A stretch of 49,801 bases of DNA from a virus: positions 1 to 49,801 of IMG/VR virus record IMGVR_UViG_3300040816_000786; one strand, written 5' to 3'. The position numbers were made by a program, and so were the translations under genes. Under the pieces are notes generated by a model. It had not been told where the DNA came from. It saw only the letters and a list, made by a program, of their open reading frames with translations, and searched no databases. This document shows positions 14,436 to 23,600 of this stretch, in pieces; the first letter of the stretch is position 1; every line of letters begins with the position of its first letter.

Positions 14436-15743
14436 ATGGCACAATTTAACAAAGATACAGGTGAATTTCTCAATAATAATAAAACACTATATGAAGTTGT
14501 TATGGTTGCTGGCCAAGCCGGGCCCTCAACATATGTTAATACAGGCAATCTAAACACATCTTCTGATTCTTTTGGCAGAATGAGAGTCTCAGAACCACTT
14601 ACTTTGTTTGATAGTAGTCATAGATACGCCGACAATGGACTTTTTTCAGAGAGCATAACAGGAACGGCATCATCAACATTTAACGGTGATGCAGGACTTA
14701 TTGACTTAGATGTTGGTTCAAGTTCCGGTGATGAAATTCTCAGAGAAACCAATAAGACATTTGCATATCAGCCCGGCAAAAGTCTATTGATTCTTTCAAG
14801 TTTTATGCTTGCTGCAGCAAAAACTAATCTAAGACAGCGAGTTGGTTATTTTGGTTCTGAAAATGGTATCTTCTTAGAACAAGACGACAGTAATATATTA
14901 GTGGTATTGCGAAGTAAAGTAACTGGTAGTGTAGTTGACACAAAAATTGCAAAGGCAAACTGGAACGTTGACTCGTTAGATGGTACAGGCCCAAGTGGAG
15001 TGACTTTAGATTTGACTAAGGTTCAACTTATGTGGTTGGACGTTGAGTGGCTTGGTGTTGGTAGTGTGCGTTTTGGTTTTGTGGTCAATGGACAGTTTAT
15101 TCCATGTCATGTATTCCATCATGCAAATTTAATTGATTCCACATACATGACAACTGCATCTCTACCATTAAGACAAGAACTTACAAATACTGGTGCAACT
15201 TCTGGTGCAAGTCAGGCAAAACAAATTTGTAGCACTGTTATTAGTGAAGGTGGATATGAACTAAGAGGTAGACAACACGCCATTGGAACTCCAATTACCA
15301 GTGCATATCAATTGGCCGATGCCGGAACATATTATCCTGTAGTTTCAATTAGACTGAAATCTGCAAGACAAGATGCAATTGTTATTTTGACTGCATTGTC
15401 TCTATTGGGGGTTGGTAATGGTGTAAACTTCTCATGGAAAATTGTTGCAGGCGGAACAGTGACAACAGCTTCTTGGACAAGTGCTGGTTCCGATTCTTCA
15501 GTCGAATACACCTTATCTGGAACTGCGCATGATGGCGGTGGTAGAGTTCTTGCACAGGGGTATTTGAATTCCTCTAATCAAGGTTCGCCCACAATGGATA
15601 TTCTAAAAGAGGCACTATTCAAGTTTCAGTTAGAGAGAAATTCATTTGCTGATGTTATGGAACCACTCTCGTTTTTGGTTGCTCCGGCAACTGATGATGA
15701 AGATATTTTTGCCTCGCTGGATTGGGAAGAGGTTACACGATAA
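14436..15743 (+). CDS. virion structural protein, possibly fibre or receptor-binding (435 aa)
   Basis: The segment DSFGRMRVSEPLTLFDS (about residues 44-60) is a recurring motif in structural proteins of many tailed phages, usually in tail-fibre or head-decoration-like proteins. The rest is beta-rich with many Gly, Ser and Thr and few Cys, with no signal or membrane segment. A virion surface protein is the best guess; the exact part cannot be assigned. It precedes the glycan-modification island, so it could be a target of glycosylation or sulfation (speculative). Confidence 0.65.
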   Translation: MAQFNKDTGEFLNNNKTLYEVVMVAGQAGPSTYVNTGNLNTSSDSFGRMRVSEPLTLFDSSHRYADNGLFSESITGTASSTFNGDAGLIDLDVGSSSGDEILRETNKTFAYQPGKSLLILSSFMLAAAKTNLRQRVGYFGSENGIFLEQDDSNILVVLRSKVTGSVVDTKIAKANWNVDSLDGTGPSGVTLDLTKVQLMWLDVEWLGVGSVRFGFVVNGQFIPCHVFHHANLIDSTYMTTASLPLRQELTNTGATSGASQAKQICSTVISEGGYELRGRQHAIGTPITSAYQLADAGTYYPVVSIRLKSARQDAIVILTALSLLGVGNGVNFSWKIVAGGTVTTASWTSAGSDSSVEYTLSGTAHDGGGRVLAQGYLNSSNQGSPTMDILKEALFKFQLERNSFADVMEPLSFLVAPATDDEDIFASLDWEEVTR

Positions 15744-15761
15744 TTTATTATAGGTTATATT

Positions 15762-16475
15762 ATGAAAAATTTAATTTATCAGTATTACAGTAGTCCAGAT
15801 AAAGATCGAGTGAAAAAAGATAGGCCCGGTGTATATATAAATGCCGGTAATTATCACGAGTACTCTAAACAATCCATATCAGCATATGCCAAAAAGCATG
15901 GTGTTTTATATAAATTTATGGACCACAAATTACCTGACGACATCCCTTTATTCTATGGTATTTTTCTACCATTTCTAGAGGGCTGGTGTTGGGATTATGA
16001 TAATATTTGTTTTATTGATAGTGATATTATGGCTACCGTAAATAGTGGAAATGTATTCGACTATGCTGGCAAACAAGGTCTTACATTACATAAAATGGAT
16101 GCTTCAAAACATCGATTTGATTCCAAGCGAGCATTTAAATTCTTTAATGAAATTAACGGCTTCTTTAATAGTGGTGTAGTGATCTTTCCAAGATCCGAAT
16201 ATGAAAATTTCATACATTTTGCATCCACATTAAAACAAAGAGACTTAAACAGAACCTCTGTCGAGAATAGTCTTGGCGGTTTTGATCAAGGTTTATTAAA
16301 TACCTGGATAGCAAATCATAAACGCTATAACGAATTGCCAAAGCAATATAATTATCATATGGGTAGATATCAAAAGCCCGAAAGATGGTACGATGGCGTG
16401 AGCCTAATACACTACCATCGAGAGGACAAAGCATTAATGGAACCAGAGTTTCAGGATGAGAGAATACTTAAATGA
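15762..16475 (+). CDS. glycosyltransferase, GT8-like GT-A fold (237 aa)
   Basis: FIDSDIMA supplies the DxD metal and nucleotide-sugar motif. FNSGVVIF, GGFDQGLLN and LIHYHRE follow in the order seen in GT8-like enzymes (DxD, NxG, FDQ, HxxG-type). It should transfer a sugar from a UDP-sugar to a glycan or protein. It is the first gene of a tightly packed seven-gene + strand run of transferases with ATGA overlaps. No signal or membrane segment, so cytoplasmic. Confidence 0.7.
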   Translation: MKNLIYQYYSSPDKDRVKKDRPGVYINAGNYHEYSKQSISAYAKKHGVLYKFMDHKLPDDIPLFYGIFLPFLEGWCWDYDNICFIDSDIMATVNSGNVFDYAGKQGLTLHKMDASKHRFDSKRAFKFFNEINGFFNSGVVIFPRSEYENFIHFASTLKQRDLNRTSVENSLGGFDQGLLNTWIANHKRYNELPKQYNYHMGRYQKPERWYDGVSLIHYHREDKALMEPEFQDERILK

Positions 16476-17053
16476 TGGGTGATTTAAAATTTACAACTTG
16501 TGGGGATTTTATGCAAGAGCAAGATACTTATATTGACCAGTATAAAGAATTTTACAATAACGGCGGTTACGAAAATAATGATCCCGTGATGAGAGCAAAA
16601 GATGACATTAAAAAGATGCTAAAAAAGTTCGACTGTAAATCATTATTAGATTATGGATGTGGACATGGACTACAATATTCTCAGCACAAATTAGATCAGT
16701 ATTGGGATATTAAAAAACTTACGAAATATGATCCAGGTGTACAAGAATTTGAAATAAAGCCTACTGGGACATTTGATGCAGTCATTAATACTGATGTTTT
16801 AGAGCATATTCCTGAGGATTATGTATATGATGTGATTGCAGACATTTTTAGTTATGCTGGTAAGTTTGTATACTTTAGTATTGCCACAGATCTGGCAAAG
16901 GCAGTATTACCGAACGGGGAAAACGCTCATTGCACATTAAAACCACATTCTGAATGGGTTACCATTATTGATGAAATGCGTGGGGATATTCCTACATTGG
17001 TAAAATGTACTGGCCGTAATCGCTCAAAGATAGGGAGCACGTTACTGGAATGA
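16472..17053 (+). CDS. SAM-dependent methyltransferase (193 aa)
   Basis: LLDYGCGHG (about residues 59-67) is motif I of class I methyltransferases, and FDAVINTDVLEHIPEDYV carries the post-motif D and the DVLEHI block typical of the Methyltransf_11/23 families. It overlaps the gene before (ATGATG around a TGA) and the one after. Within the glycan island it probably methylates a sugar or lipid-linked intermediate. Confidence 0.75.
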   Translation: MMGDLKFTTCGDFMQEQDTYIDQYKEFYNNGGYENNDPVMRAKDDIKKMLKKFDCKSLLDYGCGHGLQYSQHKLDQYWDIKKLTKYDPGVQEFEIKPTGTFDAVINTDVLEHIPEDYVYDVIADIFSYAGKFVYFSIATDLAKAVLPNGENAHCTLKPHSEWVTIIDEMRGDIPTLVKCTGRNRSKIGSTLLE

Positions 17054-17568
17054 TTAGAAAGGTTATACTCATTGGTAATGGTCCGTCAAGTAAATTTTAT
17101 TCACAATTAAATCATTTAGATGGCGGAATGACAGCTGGGTTTAACCTTACTGAACACAATGTAGATATTATTTTTGTAAGCGATAAAAAAGTTATTAATA
17201 AACTTGAAGGCAATCCAAAGGTACATGTATTAAAAAAGCCTTTCATGACAAAAAAAGGTGGGCTTAATCTTGCATGGAATACAGGCCATAATGCATATAA
17301 CTACCTAAGAAAAATGGGTTATACTCATTTTGAAATGTATGGTTTTGATTTGCTCTTTTCAGACAATTGGAGTTCGTCGACAGATCGAGTATTTAATAAG
17401 GATCTGTGGGTTCAACAGGCGATTGAGGTTGACATTAATAACGAATGGATTCAATACTGGAATGAGATAATTGACACACCTACAATCATTCATGCTCCTG
17501 TCGGGGCAAAACTTTATGTAAACTCTAAACATGCACAAATAGAACACCATGAAAACTTTAATTATTAG
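17050..17568 (+). CDS. putative DUF115/sialyltransferase-like glycosyltransferase (172 aa)
   Basis: The N-terminus RKVILIGNGPSSKFY carries the GNGPS loop shared by GT42 sialyltransferases and DUF115/MptE-like proteins. FNLTEHNVDIIFVSD resembles their second nucleotide-binding strand, and FEMYGFDLLFSD a later core strand. The likely role is transfer of a charged or acidic sugar, but the donor cannot be told. It overlaps the next gene by 20 bases. Confidence 0.5.
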   Translation: MIRKVILIGNGPSSKFYSQLNHLDGGMTAGFNLTEHNVDIIFVSDKKVINKLEGNPKVHVLKKPFMTKKGGLNLAWNTGHNAYNYLRKMGYTHFEMYGFDLLFSDNWSSSTDRVFNKDLWVQQAIEVDINNEWIQYWNEIIDTPTIIHAPVGAKLYVNSKHAQIEHHENFNY

Positions 17569-18097
17569 TATGCCTAAATCAGGCACATATCTATGTAGTA
17601 ATTTACTTTTAGAGTTTGGAATCAGACAAACCTTACTACATTTAAACACAGGTACCTACCAGCAATATACATCTGATATAAACGATACCAGAAAAAATCC
17701 CCAAAAATACACACACCAGTTGAACTTTGAAAAGTCAATAGAGTTATTTGGTGATAATGAGTTTGCGGTCACCCACGTACCATATAATAAGAAAAGAGCT
17801 CAATTGCTGAAGAACACAAAGAAAATACTTTTGGTGAGAGACGAAAAGGAAATTGTAGAATCATATCAAAGATGGAATGAAAAAACTGATAGACCTATGC
17901 CAGCGTTAAATTTAGGTGATATAAAGAGATGGGAGCAAGAAACTAATATTTTTAAGCTTTCATTTAATGATATGATAAATAAAAATGTAGAACAGATTGA
18001 TAGGTTACAGAACTATCTTTTTAATAGTATAAAGTTTGATAGTCTGATGTGTATTAAGAATGCAATTGAATTGCCATCAATGACAAAAATGAGGTAA
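17549..18097 (+). CDS. sulfotransferase family protein (182 aa)
   Basis: SMPKSGTY (residues 7-14) is the 5'-phosphosulfate loop that binds PAPS, with the catalytic Lys. KILLVRDEKEIVESYQRW matches the 3'-phosphate binding strand and helix (RxxxxxxxSxY). It is shorter than typical enzymes (about 250-300) and may be a minimal version. It would move sulfate from PAPS to a sugar hydroxyl. First of three adjacent sulfotransferase-like genes. Confidence 0.7.
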   Translation: MKTLIISMPKSGTYLCSNLLLEFGIRQTLLHLNTGTYQQYTSDINDTRKNPQKYTHQLNFEKSIELFGDNEFAVTHVPYNKKRAQLLKNTKKILLVRDEKEIVESYQRWNEKTDRPMPALNLGDIKRWEQETNIFKLSFNDMINKNVEQIDRLQNYLFNSIKFDSLMCIKNAIELPSMTKMR

Positions 18098-18101
18098 TAT
18101 T

Positions 18102-18773
18102 ATGGTAATATGTGATAAACATAATTTTATATTTCTGAGAATTCCGAAGAATGCAAGCTCTAGTCTTGCAGATTTTTTCGTGAGAAACTTTTGTGATCAG
18201 AATGATATATGGACAGAGGTAAACGATTGTGGTATTAGAGACAATAATGTAAACCCAGAGTTGATTAGAAAATATAGACATCAGTACAGGTTTATCCACC
18301 TAATGCTTCAGGAACTAGTGGATAATAATGTCGTGACCCCGACTACGTTGGCTGATAAGGAAATCATAAGTGTACTTAGAAACCCACATAGGCGCCAATT
18401 ATCACTTTATTTCTTTTTAAAGCGAGGACAAAGAAAATCGCCTGAGGAATTTAGACATATTTTTAGAGATGGTTATCATGAAACGGATACTTCAAATAGG
18501 ATTCTCCAAACAGATTATCCTAAATTAAAAGGTGTTGACAAAGGGACATGGTGGATATATAATAGACTTAATGAACACTTGCAAGAGTTTTGCTCCTCCA
18601 AGGGCATGACAGGAAAGTTAGAATTAAAACAATATAAAAACGGATATACACCGAAACAACAAGAAATCTTTGAACAGTATTATGACCAAAAAACACTTGA
18701 TGCTGTTAAAAAATATTATGAAAAGGATTTTGACAAACTTATGGAATTAGGAACGGGATTGGAACTAGCATGA
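18102..18773 (+). CDS. sulfotransferase, family 2-like (223 aa)
   Basis: FLRIPKNASSSLADFF (residues 11-26) is the PAPS loop in the IPKNASSS form of carbohydrate sulfotransferase family 2. ISVLRNPHRRQLSLYFF is the 3'-phosphate motif (RNPxxRxxS). Length is close to normal for phage and bacterial forms. The next gene overlaps by ATGA. Together with its neighbours it suggests sulfated glycan synthesis during infection. Confidence 0.75.
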   Translation: MVICDKHNFIFLRIPKNASSSLADFFVRNFCDQNDIWTEVNDCGIRDNNVNPELIRKYRHQYRFIHLMLQELVDNNVVTPTTLADKEIISVLRNPHRRQLSLYFFLKRGQRKSPEEFRHIFRDGYHETDTSNRILQTDYPKLKGVDKGTWWIYNRLNEHLQEFCSSKGMTGKLELKQYKNGYTPKQQEIFEQYYDQKTLDAVKKYYEKDFDKLMELGTGLELA

Positions 18774-19450
18774 ACGAAATACAAAAAGCTTATATTTTAA
18801 GAATTGACACCGATCTATCACGAGAGTATGCTCAAATTACCGCTGATTCTTGTGATACAATAGGACTACCTTACGAATATCACGAGGGCTTCTATAACAT
18901 GGATCCAAATGACGCCTGGAATACCATAGGCTTGAGTAGACATATCAAGCGTAATAACTGGGTTCCAGCTGCACAACTTTGTACGGCTGGTCATGCAGCT
19001 ATTTGGAAAAAGATTGCAGACAATAATGAAACTGCAATTATTCTTGAGCATGATGCTGTAATGCTACACGATCCTCGGAATGTTAAAATTGGTGATAATA
19101 GAATTGTATGTCTAGGATACAAGTTAAAGGATCCAACTAGATATGACCATGAAGCCGCAGGTGGTCCTAGAGGACTTAGACAAATATCTGGCCACGAAGG
19201 TGCTCATGCTTATGCCATCTCGGCGGCTACCGCTAGGTCGATGCTCAAGGAAATTGAGGAAAATGGTGTAAGGTCAGCGGTTGACAATCTATACTTTCTC
19301 ATCCAACGTGCAAATTATACAAAGATTCCTTTGGCTATTATGGACCCAACAGCTGCAATTGGTTGGCTGCGAGACTCTACAATTTGGGAGGAACCAGCAG
19401 AAAATAATTATGCCTTTGTAGCATCATTTGAAAGAAATCTGGTAAATTAA
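18770..19450 (+). CDS. glycosyltransferase family 25-like (LPS type, 226 aa)
   Basis: The block AAQLCTAGHAAIWKKI, then ETAIILEHDAVML with the ExD motif, is the signature of GT25 LPS-biosynthesis galactosyltransferases. GHEGAHAYAISAATARSML also fits this family. It would add a hexose to lipopolysaccharide or a related glycan. It lies between two sulfotransferase genes, consistent with building and then sulfating one glycan. Confidence 0.75.
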   Translation: MNEIQKAYILRIDTDLSREYAQITADSCDTIGLPYEYHEGFYNMDPNDAWNTIGLSRHIKRNNWVPAAQLCTAGHAAIWKKIADNNETAIILEHDAVMLHDPRNVKIGDNRIVCLGYKLKDPTRYDHEAAGGPRGLRQISGHEGAHAYAISAATARSMLKEIEENGVRSAVDNLYFLIQRANYTKIPLAIMDPTAAIGWLRDSTIWEEPAENNYAFVASFERNLVN

Positions 19451-19453
19451 ACC

Positions 19454-20113
19454 ATGTCGTTTCTGTTAAAGAATGATGTTATATCATTACACGTACCAAA
19501 GACGGGTGGTAAGGCATTTGAGCAGTGGATTACATATGGTGCCAGGGTGGTTAAGGAACGAATTGTCAATCAACATTATTCATATTCTGAACTAATAAAT
19601 GTTCACCCTGAGTATACTGATAACGACTATATTATGATTATCAGAAATCCATATGCAAGAATTGTAAGTTGGTACCACCACAGTAGAGATGTGTATACAT
19701 ATAGTATTAATAGACCAGCACAAAAGGACAAGAACCATCCACCAGAATCACCTAGGTTTAGCCCATCATTTGAAGATTGGGTACGAAAGGAGGACCTAAG
19801 AGATTTTCCAGCATTTACAAAAAACAGAACGGCTGGATCTTTTGGAACAATGAAATCATATTTACACCCATCTGGTAGGATGCCAACATATCTATTACAC
19901 CAGGAAACATTAGCAGATGATCTAAAACCATTGAGAGAACTATGGGAAACAGACGCACCATTAACAACTGAAAATAAATCGTCTGTTTCCTTTTCAGGTA
20001 ATAATAATTGGAAAAATGAGTTTAAATCGGATTATACAAAGGACTTTATATACGAATACTTCAAGGAAGACTTTGAAACCTTTGGATATGATAGAAAGTT
20101 CCCCACCGATTAA
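19454..20113 (+). CDS. sulfotransferase family protein (219 aa)
   Basis: ISLHVPKTGGKAFEQW (residues 10-25) is the PAPS-binding loop in the VPKTGG form. IMIIRNPYARIVSWYHH is the 3'-phosphate motif (RNPxxRxxSxY). The C-terminal part has NYTKDF-like YTKDFIYEYFKEDFETFGY, the helix with Y-x-x-D-F found at the end of many sulfotransferases. Last gene of the island; followed by a TATAAATA late box that restarts transcription. Confidence 0.78.
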   Translation: MSFLLKNDVISLHVPKTGGKAFEQWITYGARVVKERIVNQHYSYSELINVHPEYTDNDYIMIIRNPYARIVSWYHHSRDVYTYSINRPAQKDKNHPPESPRFSPSFEDWVRKEDLRDFPAFTKNRTAGSFGTMKSYLHPSGRMPTYLLHQETLADDLKPLRELWETDAPLTTENKSSVSFSGNNNWKNEFKSDYTKDFIYEYFKEDFETFGYDRKFPTD

Positions 20114-20119
20114 GTAAGT

Positions 20120-20127
20120 TATAAATA
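20120..20127 (+). promoter_or_regulatory. T4-type late promoter box
   Basis: Exact TATAAATA 35 bases before the ATG of the 769-residue head-associated protein, directly after the glycan island. Confidence 0.6.
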
Positions 20128-20161
20128 TATCTATAAAGTAGCATAGGAATCGAGACATATA

Positions 20162-22471
20162 ATGGCCGATAAAAAGAAGAAAAAGCCCCCAGTCAAAAAC
20201 TTTAAAGAATTTGACCCGGCCCAATTCATTGAAACTGAACCAAAATTAACAGAAGCCGTTAAAAAAGACACGGTCGTTATTAGTTTCGGCAGAATGAATC
20301 CTATTACAGTAGGACATGAAAAGCTTGTTGGTAAGGTTTTAAATGTTGCTCAAAGCCAAAAGGCGGATCCTGCTATTTTTCTTTCTCACACAACTGATCC
20401 TAAAAAGAACCCTTTAACATATGAGGAAAAACTATTTTTTGCTCAAAAGGCCTTTGGCAAAGTAATTAAGAAATCACCTGCAAGGACAATTATTGAGGTG
20501 GCAAAACAACTACAGAATATGTATAAGAATATGACTGTGGTAGTTGGTTCTGACAGAGTAAAGGAATTTGAAACCTTATTAAATAAATACAATGGAAAAG
20601 ATTATAAATTTAATACTATTAATGTAGTTTCAGCTGGTGAAAGAGACCCAGACTCGGAAGGTGTTTCCGGCATGAGTGCATCCAAGATGAGATCGGCTGC
20701 TGCCGATGATGACTTTAAAAGTTTTAAACAAGGTCTTCCTAAAAAATTACAATCAACCGCAAAAAAGATTTTTGATACAACGAGGCAAGGTATGGCATTA
20801 GATGAAGAAACTTTAGAAGAAGCAGTTCTATCGAGAGCCGCACGACGGAAAAGAGCTCGACTCCTTAGAAGATATAAAGGTAAAATTGCTCTTGCACGCA
20901 AAAAGGCAATGCGTAGACGTGCCACATTAGACACTCTAAAGAAAAGAGCTCGGAAAACTGCACGTACTATGATCAAGGATAAATTGGCAAAGTCCAAAAG
21001 ATTTGCTGATCTTGATCCTACTGCAAAAATTGCTATTGAAAAGAGACTTGAGAAAATGCCATCGGCGCGTCTTGAAAGATTGGCTCGACGGATTCTCCCT
21101 TCAATTAAACGTAAGGAAACGGACCGTATGCAACAAAGAAAAAAGAATGAGTCCTTAAATATTGATGAACAATTTGAAATGTTTATGGAAGAAAGAACAC
21201 CGTCAGGTCGTTTTGGAAAGAATACCCATGATATCAAGGTAAAGGTACCAGGTAGAATTAATAAAGCTATTAAAAAGGGAAGCCCGGTTTGGGACCAACG
21301 TGAGAACAAACCTCACCAGGAAACCAAGAAACACCTTTCCGATATAATGAAAAAGCATGGTGTAAAACCATCTAAGGCAAAACATTATCATAATGACATG
21401 ACAGGTCATTATATGATGGCACATCCAAGTAATGATCCAGCAAAAGTTCATGCCGCGGCAACTGAATTTGAAAAAACAGTAGGTAAGGCGGTTCGTACAG
21501 AAGCCAAAGATGGTGATGGTGTCAATATCGTAAGGGACCGTGAATTTAAGGGTAAACCTATGAAGAAAGAGCCTGGTACAATAGGCATTAAATTCTCTGA
21601 TATGAGAAAGTCTAAGTGGGCCAAGGACTCTGATACCAATCCAAAAAGATCCAAAGCTATGGGTGAAGCCACAGATCTTGAGGAAAAGCTAAAAGCCTCC
21701 GATGATATGGGCACTTGGATTAAGGATTTCCAGGATTCTGATGCACCACAGTTTAAAGACAAATCAAAAGAAAAGCGTAGACAAATGGCTATTGCTGCTA
21801 AATTGGATGCCGAGGATGATGTTAAAAAGGAATCGGTTCAAAAGGGAACTCATATTTCAGACGATCCAAAGGCTATGGCTAGAATAGAAAAATTCTTCAA
21901 AGGTTTGAAGCATCAGCCCAAAGGCAAAGATATGAAAGATATGTTCGGGTTCATGATGAAACAAATGGGCTATAACCCTAAAACCGGCCTTAAAGAATAT
22001 AATGAAGATGTAGATCTTGATGAAGCAGCTCATGATCCTAAACATGTAAAAATGGCTATAGGCATTGCATCTGATAAAAGATATAAAGGTGGTGACATGA
22101 CTGGTGCAGTCAAGTCCATCGAAAAGATCAAAAAGGGACTATCTGATCATCCACAAGTTTCTGCTGTACTAAGAAGACAGAACGAAGAAACCAAAACGGA
22201 ATCGTTGGACGAAATGTGGGGAACATATGTTTCAAAACGACCTCACATGCTATTGGATAAGAACAATAAGGTTAAATTTGACAAGCGCTTTAAAATGTTT
22301 AAAAAGCAAAATGAACTTGAAGAAGAATTTACACTTAATGAAGAAATGGATTTGGTAAATGATCTTGAGAATTCAGTAAATGAGTTTGTAGAATCTAATG
22401 AATTCAAGGAAGCAACTGAACCAAAACTTTCGTTTAAGGATATCCAAAAAAGAATGGGAAAGGCAAAGTAA
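20162..22471 (+). CDS. cytidylyltransferase-like, polyprotein-like head protein (769 aa)
   Basis: A lysine-rich start and FKEFDPAQFIE (14-24) with LTE (29-31) resemble a longer targeting peptide with a protease site. Residues 35-210 form a nucleotidyltransferase domain: GRMNPITVGH (43-52, HxGH-type), GSDR (129-132) and SGMSASKMR (169-177, ISSTxxR-type), as in NMN adenylyltransferases and cytidylyltransferases. Residues 222-320 are extremely basic helices. The rest is small Lys-rich modules separated by acidic linkers such as LDEETLEEA, NEDVDLDEAA and ESLDEMW that offer many [LI]-x-E sites. This suggests processing into several internal proteins in the prohead (inference). Substrate unknown. 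Confidence 0.65.
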   Translation: MADKKKKKPPVKNFKEFDPAQFIETEPKLTEAVKKDTVVISFGRMNPITVGHEKLVGKVLNVAQSQKADPAIFLSHTTDPKKNPLTYEEKLFFAQKAFGKVIKKSPARTIIEVAKQLQNMYKNMTVVVGSDRVKEFETLLNKYNGKDYKFNTINVVSAGERDPDSEGVSGMSASKMRSAAADDDFKSFKQGLPKKLQSTAKKIFDTTRQGMALDEETLEEAVLSRAARRKRARLLRRYKGKIALARKKAMRRRATLDTLKKRARKTARTMIKDKLAKSKRFADLDPTAKIAIEKRLEKMPSARLERLARRILPSIKRKETDRMQQRKKNESLNIDEQFEMFMEERTPSGRFGKNTHDIKVKVPGRINKAIKKGSPVWDQRENKPHQETKKHLSDIMKKHGVKPSKAKHYHNDMTGHYMMAHPSNDPAKVHAAATEFEKTVGKAVRTEAKDGDGVNIVRDREFKGKPMKKEPGTIGIKFSDMRKSKWAKDSDTNPKRSKAMGEATDLEEKLKASDDMGTWIKDFQDSDAPQFKDKSKEKRRQMAIAAKLDAEDDVKKESVQKGTHISDDPKAMARIEKFFKGLKHQPKGKDMKDMFGFMMKQMGYNPKTGLKEYNEDVDLDEAAHDPKHVKMAIGIASDKRYKGGDMTGAVKSIEKIKKGLSDHPQVSAVLRRQNEETKTESLDEMWGTYVSKRPHMLLDKNNKVKFDKRFKMFKKQNELEEEFTLNEEMDLVNDLENSVNEFVESNEFKEATEPKLSFKDIQKRMGKAK

Positions 22472-22965
22472 TGAATAGCTTTAAAGATCATCTTGCAGAA
22501 AAGAAAAATGCAGAAGATCCGGATATCGGAGACCGAAAAGGATCACAACCTTCCGAATATCATAAAGGAATTAAGTCTGTTTCCACCAAGGTCGCTCGTG
22601 ATCAACACTTTAAAAAGTATGCCAAAAAAGGTGAAGATGGCGAGGCGGACAGTCAAGCAAATTATAAACCTGCACCAGGTGACGCCACTGCTACAACAAA
22701 ACCTTCAAAGCACACAAAACGCTATAAGGCTATGTTTGGAGAAGATGCAACAGAAGGCTTAAAGAAAAAGGCCGAGAAAAGCGGTATGCCTCTTGGAGTA
22801 CTTAGGCAGGTTTACAACCGTGGTGTTGCTGCATGGAAATCTGGTCATCGCCCTGGCACTACTCCTCAGCAATGGGGCTTTGCAAGAGTTAATAGCTTTG
22901 TGACCAAATCAAAAGGGACTTGGGGCAAGGCAGATAAGGATTTAGCAGCCAAGGTGGGGGGCTAA
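22471..22965 (+). CDS. putative internal head protein with GHRPGT domain (164 aa)
   Basis: FKDHLAE at residues 4-10 is a targeting-like start with an L-A-E cleavage site. The first 85 residues are polar, Lys-rich and low in complexity. The C-terminal 60 form a compact domain with VYNRGVAAWKSGHRPGTTP and WGFARVNSF, a domain I believe recurs in many phage and environmental proteins without known function. The start overlaps the stop of the previous gene. Predicted to be packaged and cleaved, then injected. Confidence 0.6.
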   Translation: MNSFKDHLAEKKNAEDPDIGDRKGSQPSEYHKGIKSVSTKVARDQHFKKYAKKGEDGEADSQANYKPAPGDATATTKPSKHTKRYKAMFGEDATEGLKKKAEKSGMPLGVLRQVYNRGVAAWKSGHRPGTTPQQWGFARVNSFVTKSKGTWGKADKDLAAKVGG

Positions 22966-22967
22966 AA

Positions 22968-23600
22968 ATGCAAAACTTTAAATCGTTTATTTCTGAAGCC
23001 GGTGGTGCTGGTGAGTGGGGAGCAAAGAAACTCACAAAGAAATATAAAAAAGACACCCCAGGCGAATCCTCTGATTTAAATGAAAGCGCATTAAAAGCAC
23101 TTAGGGTTGCGACCAAAGCTCATGCAGGACAAACACGTAAAAGTGGTGGCAAGTATATTGAGCACCCAAAAGAGGTTGCTCGATTTGTAAAGCAATTTAA
23201 AAAGTCAAATAATCTTTCGGCGTTAGTACAGGCAGCCTATCTACACGATACTATTGAAGATACTGATACAACATATGATGATTTGGTTAAACAGTTTGGT
23301 GCTCTTGTAGCTGATATGGTTCAGGAATTAACAACTGATAAAGCTGCCTCTGATGCTATTGGTAAAGGTGAATACATCGCTGGTAAGATGGCTAAAATGT
23401 CAAGTTGGTCATTAGTTATTAAACTTGCGGATAGATTAGCAAATGTACAAGACATTGATACTCGGCCTGCAGATTTCCAAAAGAAATATGCTGCACAGAC
23501 TGCACTTGCCATTAAACGTCTCCGTAGTGATAGGTTCTTGAGCAAAACACATAATAAAATCATCTCGGCAATTGAGAAAAAGATTAAAGAGTATGTTTAA
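22968..23600 (+). CDS. SpoT/MESH1-like (p)ppGpp hydrolase with capsid-targeting-like N-terminus (210 aa)
   Basis: Residues 4-10 (FKSFISE) plus A11 match the targeting pattern with an I-S-E site. From about 40 on the protein is a small alarmone hydrolase: KAHAGQTRKSGGKYIEHP (50-67, with H52 and H66), AAYLHDTIEDT (89-99) holding the full HDxxED motif (93-98), and KLADRLANV (152-160, D155). HDxxED is kept in hydrolase-active Rel/SpoT proteins. There is no synthetase domain. It should remove pyrophosphate from ppGpp in a Mn-dependent way. Packaging in the head would deliver it with the DNA and blunt the stringent response or an alarmone-based defence (inference). Confidence 0.8.
   Translation: MQNFKSFISEAGGAGEWGAKKLTKKYKKDTPGESSDLNESALKALRVATKAHAGQTRKSGGKYIEHPKEVARFVKQFKKSNNLSALVQAAYLHDTIEDTDTTYDDLVKQFGALVADMVQELTTDKAASDAIGKGEYIAGKMAKMSSWSLVIKLADRLANVQDIDTRPADFQKKYAAQTALAIKRLRSDRFLSKTHNKIISAIEKKIKEYV

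Noticed and set aside
20602-21309. 235-codon - strand frame
   Set aside because: Antisense of the basic helical region of the cytidylyltransferase-like protein; long only because Lys/Arg codons give few stops on the other strand.
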